From: Flavobacterium piscisymbiosum
GTDB taxonomy: Bacteria > Bacteroidota > Bacteroidia > Flavobacteriales > Flavobacteriaceae
DNA: 64,000 nt
Direction: 5' to 3'
NCBI RefSeq assembly: GCF_020905295.1
Contig: NZ_JAJJMM010000001.1
Coordinates: 1,116,001-1,180,000 of the forward strand
The notes under the pieces were generated by a model. The model did not search any database and was not told the DNA's origin. It saw only the letters and a program-made list of their open reading frames with translations. Of this stretch, positions 17,755 to 26,329 are shown piece after piece. Within the stretch, counting starts at the first letter, position 1. Each line of letters begins with the position of its first letter. The position numbers and the translations under genes are program-made.

Positions 17755-18156
17755 ATGAAAAAAGTATTATTCTTATCCGCACTTTTAGCTTTTACATCTT
17801 GTAAAAAAGAAGCAACTGAAGAATCTGTTCAGGATCCTACAGAAAATTATTCAGAAGGACATTCGGCGGAAGCCAAAACTCCGGAAGCTTTAGGAAAACA
17901 AATTTTTGAAGGACGAGGAAATTGTATTTCTTGTCATCAGGTTGATCAAAAAGTAATTGGACCAAGTATTCAGGAAATTGCCAAAATTTATAAAGACAAA
18001 AAAGGCGATATGGTTACTTTCTTAAAAGGAAATGCTGAACCAATCGTAGACCCTAGTCAGTTTGCAGTTATGAAAACGAATTTACCTATTACTCAGGCAA
18101 TGTCTGACGAGGAGTTGAAAGCGATAGAAAGCTATATTTACAGCAATTTAAAGTAG
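17755..18156 (+). CDS. Monoheme c-type cytochrome lipoprotein
   Basis: A 133-residue exported cytochrome. The lipobox FTSC puts lipidation at Cys16; the heme-attachment motif is CISCH (Cys57, Cys60, His61) and Met106 in FAVMKTNLP is the likely distal ligand. The C-terminal MSDEELKAIESYIYSNL is the usual last helix of class I cytochromes. It would carry electrons at the periplasmic face. It begins 2 bp after hemB, so heme precursor and apocytochrome may be made together. Confidence 0.92.
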   Translation: MKKVLFLSALLAFTSCKKEATEESVQDPTENYSEGHSAEAKTPEALGKQIFEGRGNCISCHQVDQKVIGPSIQEIAKIYKDKKGDMVTFLKGNAEPIVDPSQFAVMKTNLPITQAMSDEELKAIESYIYSNLK

Positions 18157-18231
18157 TTTTAACGATTCCTGCTGACATACTGTTGTCATTGCATCGTTTT
18201 ACATTTACAGCTTAATAAAAAATAGCGCAAA

Positions 18232-18681
18232 ATGATAATTCAAAAATTCAATGTAATTGGTATTTCGGTAAGAACGACAAACGAAAATGGTCAATCAGGA
18301 AAAGACATTCCGGCACTTTGGAGCCAATTTATGACTGAAGAAATTCAGAGTAAAATTCCAAATAAAGTTGCGGAGGATCTATTTTGTATTTATACCGATT
18401 ACGAAAAAGATCATACCAAACCGTACACTACTATTTTAGGCTGTAAAGTTGAAAATTTAGATGTTGTACCTGAAAATATGATTGGTAAAACAATTGAGTC
18501 AGCAAATTATGAAGAATTGATTGCCAAAGGAAACTTATCCGAAGGAATTGTTTTTAATAAATGGCTGGAAATCTGGAACTCAGATTTAGATCGAAGTTTT
18601 ACTACAGATTTTGAAGTTTATGGTGAGAAGACTCAAAACCCGGAAAAAGCAGAAGTTGCTATTTATATCGCGCTTCAATAA
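18232..18681 (+). CDS. GyrI-like / AraC effector-binding domain protein
   Basis: A 149-residue single-domain protein resembling the GyrI-like small-molecule-binding fold. Supporting pieces are the N-terminal GISVRTTNENGQ, IPALWSQFM near 28-36, the central CIYTDYEKDHTKPYTTILGC and the C-terminal DFEVYGEK...VAIYIAL strands. Such stand-alone domains bind hydrophobic ligands or toxins; the ligand here is unknown. There is no HTH. The gene is 75 bp downstream of the cytochrome and ends in an intrinsic terminator. Confidence 0.82.
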   Translation: MIIQKFNVIGISVRTTNENGQSGKDIPALWSQFMTEEIQSKIPNKVAEDLFCIYTDYEKDHTKPYTTILGCKVENLDVVPENMIGKTIESANYEELIAKGNLSEGIVFNKWLEIWNSDLDRSFTTDFEVYGEKTQNPEKAEVAIYIALQ

Positions 18682-18692
18682 AATATAGAAAC

Positions 18693-18723
18693 AAAAACGG
18701 CGCTAAAATTAGCGCCGTTTTTA
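18693..18723 (+). terminator. Intrinsic terminator after the GyrI-like gene
   Basis: AAAAACGGCGCTA (18693-18705) pairs with TAGCGCCGTTTTT around a short A/T loop, followed by TTATTT. It closes the hemB-cytochrome-GyrI unit. Confidence 0.9.
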
Positions 18724-18764
18724 TTTAATATATTTTTGATTGCATTCATATATTAATTTGTCCA

Positions 18765-19475
18765 TTCCTATATTTCTTTGTTCCATAGGAACATTTCGTC
18801 GGTAGAAAAATTATATTGTGATCATTATTTTACGTTCCGTAGGAACGTTTGATTTTGACATCATCATTTTTTTTAAAACAATCTAACACATCAAACGTTC
18901 CTACGGAACGTAAACTTGGGTCGCTATTATTTTTCTACCTACGAAACATTCCTACGGAATGATTAACAGGTATAAAAAAGTGAAAAACTTTGTTTTTATT
19001 TTTATATTCAGTTGTTCCATAGGAACATTTCATCGGTAGAAAAAATATATTGTGATCGTTATTTTACATTCCGTAGGAACGTTTGATTTTGAGATCATCA
19101 TTTTTTTAAAACAATCTAACACATCAAACGTTCCTACGGAACGTAAACTTGGCTGGCAATTATTTTTTCTACCGACGAAACATTCCTACGGAATGATAAA
19201 CAGGTATAAAAAAGTGAAAAACTTTGTTTTTGTTTTTTATATTCCGTTGTTCCATAGGAACATATCGTCGGTAGAAAAATTATATTGTGATTGTTATTTT
19301 ACGTTCCGTAGGAACGTTTGATTTTGAGATCATCATTTTTTTTAAAACAATCTAACACATTAAACGTTCCTACGGAACGTAAACTTGGGTCGCTATTATT
19401 TTTCTACCTACGAAACATTCCTACGGAATGATAAACCGGCGTAGAAAAGTGAAAAGCTCTGCTTTTATTAAACAA
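18765..19475. repeat. Three tandem copies of a ~234-bp four-hairpin palindromic element
   Basis: TTCCATAGGAAC recurs at 18781, 19015 and 19250, giving units of 234 and 235 bp. Each unit contains four mini-hairpins: GTTCC-ATA-GGAAC, ACGTTCC-GTA-GGAACGT, its complement ACGTTCC-TAC-GGAACGT, and ATTCC-TAC-GGAAT. Its two halves are also complementary overall (TCGTCGGTAGAAAAA with TTTTTCTACCGACGA). The copies are nearly identical, so the amplification is recent. Short ORFs here are only the repeat itself. No transposase is adjacent. Confidence 0.92.
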
Positions 19476-19483
19476 ATAATCAT

Positions 19484-19526
19484 AAAAAAGGGACCTTCTC
19501 GAAATTCGAAAAAGTCCCTTTTTTTT
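19484..19526. terminator. Terminator hairpin downstream of the M13 peptidase gene
   Basis: AAAAAAGGGACCTTCTCGAA pairs with TTCGAAAAAGTCCCTTTTTTTT. A-tracts and T-tracts on both sides allow termination in either direction; it lies 17 bp after the end of the minus-strand peptidase gene. Confidence 0.85.
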
Positions 19527-19543
19527 ATGATTACAGTAGAAAA

Positions 19544-21604
19544 TTACCAGATTTTAACTCTCTTCTCAGGTTCAACATACATTGCATCTCCTTTTTTGAT
19601 TCCGAAAGCTTGGTAAAAAGCATCTACGTTCTGGATAGGCACAACTGCTCTATACATTCCTGGTGAATGTGGATCAGTTTTAACCTGACTTTTGATAGCT
19701 TCATCTCTTGATTTTGTTCTCCAAACTGTCGCCCATGAAATAAAGAAACGTTGTTCCGGCGTAAATCCGTCGATTAATCCAGGATTACCATTTGCTTTCA
19801 AATACAATTGTAATCCGTCGTAAGCAGCGTTAATTCCGCCTAAATCTCCAATATTTTCACCTAAAGTAAATTTACCATCTACGTGAATTCCAGGTAAAGG
19901 CTCTAAAGCGCTGTATTGATCAGCAAGCTTTGTACCTAATGCAGTAAATTGTTTTAAATCATCAGCAGTCCACCAGTCAACAAGGTTTCCGTCTGCGTTG
20001 TAACGTGCACCAGAATCATCAAATCCGTGAGAAATCTCATGTCCGATTACAGCACCAATTCCACCATAATTAACCGCTTCGTCAGCTTGGTAATTATAGA
20101 AAGGTGGTTGTAAAATCGCCGCTGGGAAAACAATCTCGTTGTAAGACGGGTTGAAATAAGCATTTACAGTTTGCGGAGACATTCCCCATTCTGTTTTATC
20201 CACCGGTTTACCTAATTTCGCTAAGTTTTCTGCATAAGCCCATTTTGATATATTTCTTGAATTATCAAAATAAGTTCCGCCTTCATTAACATTTTTAAGT
20301 TCTAGTTTAGAGTAGTCTTTCCATTTATCAGGATATCCAATTTTAATGGTCAGTTTCTTCAATTTTTCGATTGCTTTTGTCTTAGTTTCTGCAGACATCC
20401 ATGGTAATGCATTGATTCTGTTTTCGTAAGCCAACATTACATTAGCAATCATATTTTTTGCTTTGTCTTTTGCTTCAGCAGGAAATAATTTCTCTACATA
20501 CAATTTTCCTAAAGCTTCTCCGGTTGCACCGTTGATAACCTGCAATGCTACTTCTTCACGCGGACGTTGTTTCAAAGCTCCTGTTAATGTTTTTCCGTAG
20601 AAATCGAAATTTGCATTTTCAATATCAGTAGATAAAGTTGAAGCTGTTCTGTTTAATAAAGTCCATTTAAGGTATTCTTTCCAGGCTTCTACTTTCTTTT
20701 CTGTTAAGGTTTTTTCTAACGCAATCATATAACGCGGCTGTGCTACATTTACTGTATCCAGTTTTGCCATACCAATTCCGGTAAAATATTTATCCCATTG
20801 AATAGAAGGTGTATTCTTTTTTAAGTCAGCAACAGCAGTTGGATTGTATTGTTTTCTGCGGTCTCTGCGCTCAACACGATCTAATCTTGGAGCAGATAAT
20901 TCAATTTCTAATGCAAGGATTTGTTTTGCGCTTTCTTTAGCTTTTGCCGGAGATTCTCCCAAATACTGCAACATTCTTGCAACGTGTACTTCGTATTTCT
21001 CACGTTTTTCTTTCGAATCCTTATCATCTGCGTTGTAGTAATCTTTATCAGATAATCCTAAACCGCCCGGACTTAAGTTCACCGAGTTTTTGTTACTGTT
21101 TTTTGCATCAGCACCAACATAAACTCCAAAGAAACCAATTCCGCCCTGAGGCTGCATTTCGATAAAGAAATTTTGTAAATCTGTTACGTTTTTAATCGCA
21201 TCGATTTTCTTTAAATAAGGCTGAAGTGGTTTTACTCCATTTTTATTACGTCCTACAGTATCCATAATTGTATTGAACAAAGCAATTGCTTTACCCTGAT
21301 CTGTATTCGATTTGTACTTAGGATCTTTTGATGCTTCTTTTAAGATAGCAAGAGCATCATTATCTGTCTTTTGACGTAGTTCATTAAAACTTCCCCATGA
21401 ATTTCTATCACTTGGAATTTCAGTCTTTTCTAACCAGGCTCCGTTTACGTATCGAAAGAAATCCTGACCCGGACTTACTTTCGTATCCATATTAGAAAGA
21501 TTAATTCCCGGTTCTTTTGGTTTAGCATTTTGTGCCTCGATTGTAACACAACAAAGCATTGCTGAAAATGCACAAAACACAGATTTGTTAAGCTGTTTTA
21601 TCAT
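19544..21604 (-). CDS. M13 family zinc metallopeptidase (neprilysin/PepO-like), copy A
   Basis: A 686-residue secreted endopeptidase. A signal peptide of about 24 residues ends near IEAQ; the large N-terminal helical M13 domain follows, and the catalytic domain has VIGHEISHGFDD near 520-531 (HExxH) with the third zinc ligand in GENIGDLGGINAAYDG near 582-597. Upstream of HExxH, NAYFNPSYNEIVFPAAILQP is the family's NAxY/INP-type substrate motif. The final W is characteristic. It is a tandem paralogue of copy B (same length, catalytic half nearly identical). The family cleaves peptides in the periplasm or outside the cell. Confidence 0.96.
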   Translation of the reverse strand: MIKQLNKSVFCAFSAMLCCVTIEAQNAKPKEPGINLSNMDTKVSPGQDFFRYVNGAWLEKTEIPSDRNSWGSFNELRQKTDNDALAILKEASKDPKYKSNTDQGKAIALFNTIMDTVGRNKNGVKPLQPYLKKIDAIKNVTDLQNFFIEMQPQGGIGFFGVYVGADAKNSNKNSVNLSPGGLGLSDKDYYNADDKDSKEKREKYEVHVARMLQYLGESPAKAKESAKQILALEIELSAPRLDRVERRDRRKQYNPTAVADLKKNTPSIQWDKYFTGIGMAKLDTVNVAQPRYMIALEKTLTEKKVEAWKEYLKWTLLNRTASTLSTDIENANFDFYGKTLTGALKQRPREEVALQVINGATGEALGKLYVEKLFPAEAKDKAKNMIANVMLAYENRINALPWMSAETKTKAIEKLKKLTIKIGYPDKWKDYSKLELKNVNEGGTYFDNSRNISKWAYAENLAKLGKPVDKTEWGMSPQTVNAYFNPSYNEIVFPAAILQPPFYNYQADEAVNYGGIGAVIGHEISHGFDDSGARYNADGNLVDWWTADDLKQFTALGTKLADQYSALEPLPGIHVDGKFTLGENIGDLGGINAAYDGLQLYLKANGNPGLIDGFTPEQRFFISWATVWRTKSRDEAIKSQVKTDPHSPGMYRAVVPIQNVDAFYQAFGIKKGDAMYVEPEKRVKIW

Positions 21605-21767
21605 TTTTATTTATTGAATTAGTATATATACAAACGTATTGTTATTATTTTGAATTCTATGTTAAATTTTATCAATAATTGATTTGGAGAATTTATGGTC
21701 AACTATTTTAACCAAAAATGTCTTCTAAAATATCTAAAATTTAGTCTTTACAAATAATAACATAAAC

Positions 21768-21800
21768 AAAAAACGACGCATTATCAGCGTCGTTTTTCTT
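21768..21800. terminator. Terminator between the two M13 peptidase genes
   Basis: AAAAACGACGC (21769-21779) pairs with GCGTCGTTTTT (21787-21797) after a short ATTATCA loop. It follows the stop of copy B, so copy A probably has its own promoter in 21605-21767. Confidence 0.85.
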
Positions 21801-21809
21801 ATTTTATAA

Positions 21810-23870
21810 TTACCAGATTTTAACTCGTTTATCTGGATCAACATACATTTTGTCTCCTTTTTTAATACCGAAAGCATCGTAAAATGCATCAACATTTTGA
21901 AGCGGAACATATCCTCTGTACATTCCAGGTGAATGCGGATCTGTTTTTACCTGATTTTTAATTGCTTCATCTCTCGTTTTGGTTCTCCACACGGTTGCCC
22001 ATGAAATAAAGAAACGTTGTTGCGGAGTAAATCCGTCAATTAATCCAGTATTTGGATGAGATTTCAAATACAATTGCAAACCATCATAAGCGGCATTGAT
22101 ACCACCTAAATCTCCAATGTTTTCACCTAAAGTAAAATTACCGTCTACGTGAATTCCAGGCAATGGCTCTAAAGCACTGTATTGATCTGCCAAAGCTTTA
22201 CCAAGTGCTGTAAATTGTGTTAAATCTTCTGGAGTCCACCAGTCTACCAAATTACCTTCAGCATTATAACGTGCTCCTGCATCATCAAAACCATGAGAAA
22301 TTTCGTGACCAATAACAGCTCCAATTCCGCCATAATTAACCGCTTCATCAGCCTGGTAATTGTAGAATGGCGGTTGTAAAATTGCAGCAGGGAAAACAAT
22401 CTCGTTATAAGATGGATTGTAATACGCATTTACAGTTTGCGGTGACATACCCCACTCTGTTTTATCAACTGGTTTGTTTAGTTTTTCAATTCCTTTTTTG
22501 AAATTCCATTTGTTTAGGTTACGGGCATTATCGAAATAACTTCCGCCTTCGGCTACACTTTTAATTTCAAGTGCTGAATAATCTTTCCATTTATCAGGAT
22601 AACCCACTTTTACAGTAATCTTATTTAACTTTTCAATCGCTTTTACTTTAGTTGCCGCAGACATCCATGTTAAATTGTTGATACGATTTTGGTACGCCAA
22701 AATAATGTTATGAATCATATCTACTGCTTTCGCTTTTGCTTCTGCAGGAAATACTTTTTCTACATATAATTTACCAAGTGCTTCACCAACAGTCGTGTTT
22801 ACTACCTGTAATGCTTTTTCTTCTCTTGGTAATTGTTTTATAGCTCCTCTTAAAGTTTTACTGTAAAAATTAAAATTAGCCGTTTCGATATCTGTAGATA
22901 ATTTTGTAGCAACGGTATTTAATAAATCCCATTTTAAGTATTCTTTCCACTGCGCTACTTTATTTTGGGTAAAAATAGTTTGCAAAGCTTTCATATACTT
23001 TGGCTCCATTACCACTACAGTATCTAATTTTGCCAGTCCCAAGCCTGTAAAATAAGCATCCCACTTGATAGCCGGTGTAATTTTTTGAAGTTCAGCAATT
23101 GTCATTGGGTTGTATTGCAAACGGCTGTCTCTGCTTTCTACGCGATCTAATCTTGGCTTAGATAATTCTGTTTCCAAAGCTAAAATTGTGGCTGCACTTT
23201 GTTTTGCTTTTTCAGGAGACTCGCCAATAAACTGCAGCATTTTCGCTACATGAAGCTCGTATTTTGCTCTTTTTTCTTTCGAATCCTTATCTTCAGAAGT
23301 GTAGTAATCTTTATCCGGTAAACCTAATTGACTTACACCCAGAGTTACGGAGTTTTTAGAACTGTTTTTTTCATCGGCACCAATATAGATTCCGAAAAAA
23401 GCAGCTGTACCTTCCGGTTCAACCTCAACCAAATACTTTTGAAGATCTGCTACGTTTTTAATGGCATCAATCTTTTTAAAGTAAGGTTGCAAAGGAGCAA
23501 TTCCGGCTTTGTTTCTTCCAACTGTATCTAAAATCGTTGAAAATAAATTAACCGCTTTTCCCTGATCAGTATTTGATTTATATTTTGGATTTTTTGATGC
23601 TTCTTTCAGGATCGACATTGCATCTTTGTCTGTTTTCTTAATCAATTCATTAAAACTTCCCCATGTGGTACGATCGCTGGGGATTTCAGTTTGATTAAGC
23701 CAGGTACCGTTTACATATTGAAAAAAGTCCTGACTTGGACTAATTTTGGTATTCATGTACGAAACATTAATACCCGGTTCCTTTTGAGTTGCATTTTGAG
23801 CTTGAACAGCTGTAAATGAAACTGCCGCAAAAAAGGCGCAGAACAAAGGTCTGCTAAGTTGTTTTTTCAT
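21810..23870 (-). CDS. M13 family zinc metallopeptidase (neprilysin/PepO-like), copy B
   Basis: A 686-residue paralogue of copy A with its own signal peptide (about 24 residues, ending VQAQ). It shows the same architecture: helical N-terminal domain, NAYYNPSYNEIVFPAAILQP, VIGHEISHGFDD with HExxH, GENIGDLGG and a terminal Trp. Differences from copy A are concentrated in the N-terminal domain, which shapes substrate access, so the two may differ in peptide preference. It is upstream in the tandem and ends in its own terminator. The catalytic residues look intact. Confidence 0.96.
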   Translation of the reverse strand: MKKQLSRPLFCAFFAAVSFTAVQAQNATQKEPGINVSYMNTKISPSQDFFQYVNGTWLNQTEIPSDRTTWGSFNELIKKTDKDAMSILKEASKNPKYKSNTDQGKAVNLFSTILDTVGRNKAGIAPLQPYFKKIDAIKNVADLQKYLVEVEPEGTAAFFGIYIGADEKNSSKNSVTLGVSQLGLPDKDYYTSEDKDSKEKRAKYELHVAKMLQFIGESPEKAKQSAATILALETELSKPRLDRVESRDSRLQYNPMTIAELQKITPAIKWDAYFTGLGLAKLDTVVVMEPKYMKALQTIFTQNKVAQWKEYLKWDLLNTVATKLSTDIETANFNFYSKTLRGAIKQLPREEKALQVVNTTVGEALGKLYVEKVFPAEAKAKAVDMIHNIILAYQNRINNLTWMSAATKVKAIEKLNKITVKVGYPDKWKDYSALEIKSVAEGGSYFDNARNLNKWNFKKGIEKLNKPVDKTEWGMSPQTVNAYYNPSYNEIVFPAAILQPPFYNYQADEAVNYGGIGAVIGHEISHGFDDAGARYNAEGNLVDWWTPEDLTQFTALGKALADQYSALEPLPGIHVDGNFTLGENIGDLGGINAAYDGLQLYLKSHPNTGLIDGFTPQQRFFISWATVWRTKTRDEAIKNQVKTDPHSPGMYRGYVPLQNVDAFYDAFGIKKGDKMYVDPDKRVKIW

Positions 23871-24073
23871 TTATATCTAAGTTTTTGGTCTTTATACAAA
23901 CGTATTCCTAATATCTGAAAGGCTATGTTAAAATTATTGAAATAATCGCAAAAAAGCGAATCATCCTAACATTTTAATCGATATCATCGAATATTTTCAT
24001 GTATTTAGTACCGGTTTCTAACTGATTATTAGAATAGTTTTTGGAATATTTGTTACAAAAAATTGAAATAAAA

Positions 24074-24997
24074 GTGAGAGCAAAAATTCAGAGTGCCGTT
24101 TCCGGAAAAATAGATGCCATTGGATTACCAATATTGGCATTATTCTGGGTAAGTTTTTTTTGGGGAACAACCTGGATAGCTTCTAAAGAAGGTGTAAAAC
24201 ATATGCCTGCTTTGCAACTGGCAATGATTCGTCAGTTTGTTGGAGGCATTCTGTATGTTGGTTATTTTATTCTAAAAAAAGAACCTTGGCCAAAAGGCAA
24301 ACAATGGCGTACGATTCTCATTTTAGCCATTTTAAATTTTGCCTGCAGTAATGGTTTAAGTACTTGGGGCGTTCAATATATCAGTAGTGGCTTGGGTGCT
24401 ATTATTGGTGCTATTTTCCCGATCTGGATTGTTGTTATTTGTTTTTTTCAAGGCGAAAGAATTGCTAAACTTGCGATTACAGGTTTGCTAATTTGCTTTG
24501 GCGGGATTTGTATTATTTTCATGGATCATTTAGGCGATTTTTTAAAACCTGATTTTCAATTTGGAATTTTCTTATCTGTTATATCAACTATTACCTGGGC
24601 TTTTGGGATTTTACACACCAAGAAAAAAGCAGCAAGTTTTAATCCGTATTTTAGTTTGGGATTGCAAATGTTGCTTTCAAGCTTTTTACTTTTTGGAATT
24701 ACCGAAACTTTTGGAATGAATATATCATTAACCAAAATTCCGACAACATCCTGGTGGGCCATATCGTATTTGGTCGTAATAGGTTCAATACTAACATTTG
24801 TTGCTTTTATCTATATGCTGCAACATCTTCCAACAGAAATCACGGGTATTTATGCTTATATGAATCCTATTGTAGCGATCATTTTAGGAGTTCTTCTTTT
24901 TGGGGAAATACTTACTCCGGCCATTGCTGTTGGGGTTTTAGTCACTTTACTTGGACTATATCTGGTAAATAAATCGATTAGAAAGTCTAGGAGTTAA
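24074..24997 (+). CDS. EamA/DMT-superfamily transporter
   Basis: A membrane protein of about 307 residues with ten hydrophobic helices in two EamA repeats. The first helix carries the typical FFWGTTWIASKEG; the second repeat ends ITGIYAYMNPIVAIILGVLLFGE, the classic EamA tail. The family exports or imports amino acids, nucleobases or similar metabolites; the substrate is unknown. No ATG precedes the first helix: GTG 24074 is my choice and TTG 24041 the alternative. It is isolated, with palindromic DNA downstream. Confidence 0.88.
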   Translation: MRAKIQSAVSGKIDAIGLPILALFWVSFFWGTTWIASKEGVKHMPALQLAMIRQFVGGILYVGYFILKKEPWPKGKQWRTILILAILNFACSNGLSTWGVQYISSGLGAIIGAIFPIWIVVICFFQGERIAKLAITGLLICFGGICIIFMDHLGDFLKPDFQFGIFLSVISTITWAFGILHTKKKAASFNPYFSLGLQMLLSSFLLFGITETFGMNISLTKIPTTSWWAISYLVVIGSILTFVAFIYMLQHLPTEITGIYAYMNPIVAIILGVLLFGEILTPAIAVGVLVTLLGLYLVNKSIRKSRS

Positions 24998-25005
24998 AAG
25001 GTTCT

Positions 25006-25213
25006 TTTTTAATCTCGAAAAGGCGCAAAGTTTAATGAATTGCTGAATTGCCTCGTGCTTTAGCTGGAGGAAAAATTAAGATCAAAAGCATAGGCTTAAG
25101 CCAAATGCAAGTTTCCGCTAAAGCCTTTTTAGTAGTATTCTAAAAAACCTCCAGCTAAAGCAGGAGGCAAATTCAAAAAACTTTGCGCCTTCGCACCTTT
25201 GCGAGATTAAAAA
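25006..25213. repeat. Nested ~208-bp inverted repeat downstream of the EamA gene
   Basis: The outer arms run from TTTTTAATCTCGAAAAGGCG (25006-) to its imperfect complement ending GCGAGATTAAAAA (25213). The inner arms TTGCCTCGTGCTTTAGCTGG (25048-) and CCAGCTAAAGCAGGAGGCAA (25151-25170) are nearly perfect complements. The element occupies most of the 322-bp gap before the SCO1-like gene and encodes nothing. It could fold into one long cruciform or RNA stem. Confidence 0.82.
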
Positions 25214-25296
25214 ATAAAAAAATAATCTATTTCTTAAACAATAGCCCAAACTTGTTAAAAACCAAGCTCAACTAGTATTTTAAAATGTGCTTTTTG

Positions 25297-25304
25297 TATT
25301 TTTG
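25297..25304 (+). promoter_or_regulatory. Putative promoter -7 element (TATTTTTG) of the SCO1-like gene
   Basis: TATTTTTG followed by CGCC matches TAnnTTTG and lies 15 bp before the ATG at 25320. This argues against the longer GTG-initiated frame at 25287, which would include the promoter. Confidence 0.6.
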
Positions 25305-25319
25305 CGCCAAATTATTTTT

Positions 25320-25985
25320 ATGAAATCGTTTCTTTATAAATACCGCAAATTCTTTATTGTTCTAATTGTATTTTCGGCTGTAACCATATCTTTATTTTAT
25401 TCGGCTTTAAAGCCACAAAAAACATTGCCAATTTATAATCCTGCCGATGTAAACCCTGAATTGGTTGATAGTACGGTACAATATAAAAGCAAATACCACA
25501 CGATTGCCGATTTTAAATTTGTAAATCAAAACGGAGATACGATTACGCAAAAGAATTATGAAGGTAAAATTTATGTAGCCGACTTTTTCTTTACGACTTG
25601 TGGTTCGATTTGTCCAAAAATGACAACCAATCTTGAAGATGTTCAAAAAGCAATTTTAAACAATCCTAAAGTAATGTTGCTTTCTCATACCGTTTTTCCT
25701 GAAGTTGACAGTATTCCGGTTCTTAAAGAATATGCCATAAAACATCATGTTGTAGACAGTAAATGGAACTTGGTTACGGGAGACAAAAAAGAAATCTATA
25801 CAATGGCCAGAAAATCGTATCTGGCGGTAAAACTAGGTCGCCCTGATCAATTGTATGATATGGTACACACAGAGAATTTTGTTTTGGTAGATCAAAAAAG
25901 ACGTGTTCGTGGTTTTTATGACGGAACCAATAAAGAGGAAATTCAGCGCCTTTTAGAAGACATCAATTTCCTTTGTCAGGAGTAA
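25320..25985 (+). CDS. SCO1/SenC/PrrC family copper-handling thioredoxin-like protein
   Basis: A 221-residue membrane-anchored protein with an N-terminal helix at about 10-30. The thioredoxin-like domain has the copper/redox motif in FFTTCGSICPKMT (CxxxC) near residues 87-99 and a conserved His in MVHTENFVLVD near 181-191. The family helps assemble the CuA centre of cytochrome c oxidase or acts as a thiol redox protein in the periplasm. I start at ATG 25320 rather than GTG 25287, which overlaps the promoter-like element. It fits the respiratory theme of the heme genes, though it is a separate unit. Confidence 0.92.
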   Translation: MKSFLYKYRKFFIVLIVFSAVTISLFYSALKPQKTLPIYNPADVNPELVDSTVQYKSKYHTIADFKFVNQNGDTITQKNYEGKIYVADFFFTTCGSICPKMTTNLEDVQKAILNNPKVMLLSHTVFPEVDSIPVLKEYAIKHHVVDSKWNLVTGDKKEIYTMARKSYLAVKLGRPDQLYDMVHTENFVLVDQKRRVRGFYDGTNKEEIQRLLEDINFLCQE

Positions 25986-26055
25986 AATCCCTTATTTTTA
26001 GAAACATTTAGCATTTACAAAAGTGTTAAATGCCTTTAAATAAAGAATAATTGCC

Positions 26056-26063
26056 TACTTTTG
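26056..26063 (+). promoter_or_regulatory. Putative feoA promoter -7 element (TACTTTTG)
   Basis: TACTTTTG followed by CAATC matches the TAnnTTTG consensus 27 bp upstream of the feoA start. No obvious Fur-type dyad is visible around it. Confidence 0.55.
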
Positions 26064-26089
26064 CAATCTAAATTCAATCTAAATAAGCT

Positions 26090-26329
26090 TTGCAAAATAC
26101 TATCCACACTCTAAAAAAAGGCGAGAAAGCCATTATCAAAGATTTTGATATCGATCTTATTCCTCTAAAATTATTAGAAATGGGCTGTTTGCCGGGCAAC
26201 TTAGTCGAATTGCTTCAAATTGCTCCTTTTGGAGATCCATTATATTTAGATATTAATGGTTCACACGTAGCCATTCGTGTTGAAACTGCTCGTGAAATTG
26301 AAGTTGAACTTATCAAAACCAATTTGTAA
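26090..26329 (+). CDS. feoA: Ferrous iron transport accessory protein FeoA
   Basis: A 79-residue SH3-like protein. LLEMGCLPGNLVELLQIAPFGDPLYLDI near 26-53 and HVAIRVETAREIEVEL near 57-72 are typical of FeoA, which associates with FeoB in Fe2+ uptake. The start codon is TTG at 26090; no ATG is available near the N-terminus. The stop overlaps the feoB start (TAATG), indicating translational coupling. Confidence 0.92.
   Translation: MQNTIHTLKKGEKAIIKDFDIDLIPLKLLEMGCLPGNLVELLQIAPFGDPLYLDINGSHVAIRVETAREIEVELIKTNL

Noticed and set aside
18765..19475. CRISPR-like array
   Set aside because: The units are 234 bp, contiguous and internally palindromic; there are no unique spacers and no cas genes.
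19052..19616. Small plus-strand ORFs (19052-19321, 19428-19616)
   Set aside because: They lie in the palindromic repeat and over the terminator and 3' end of the M13 gene; the protein-like frame is only repeat sequence.
24998..25319. Riboswitch upstream of the SCO1-like gene
   Set aside because: The structure is a long symmetrical inverted repeat without a recognisable aptamer core, and the promoter-like element lies after it, so it would not be in the leader.
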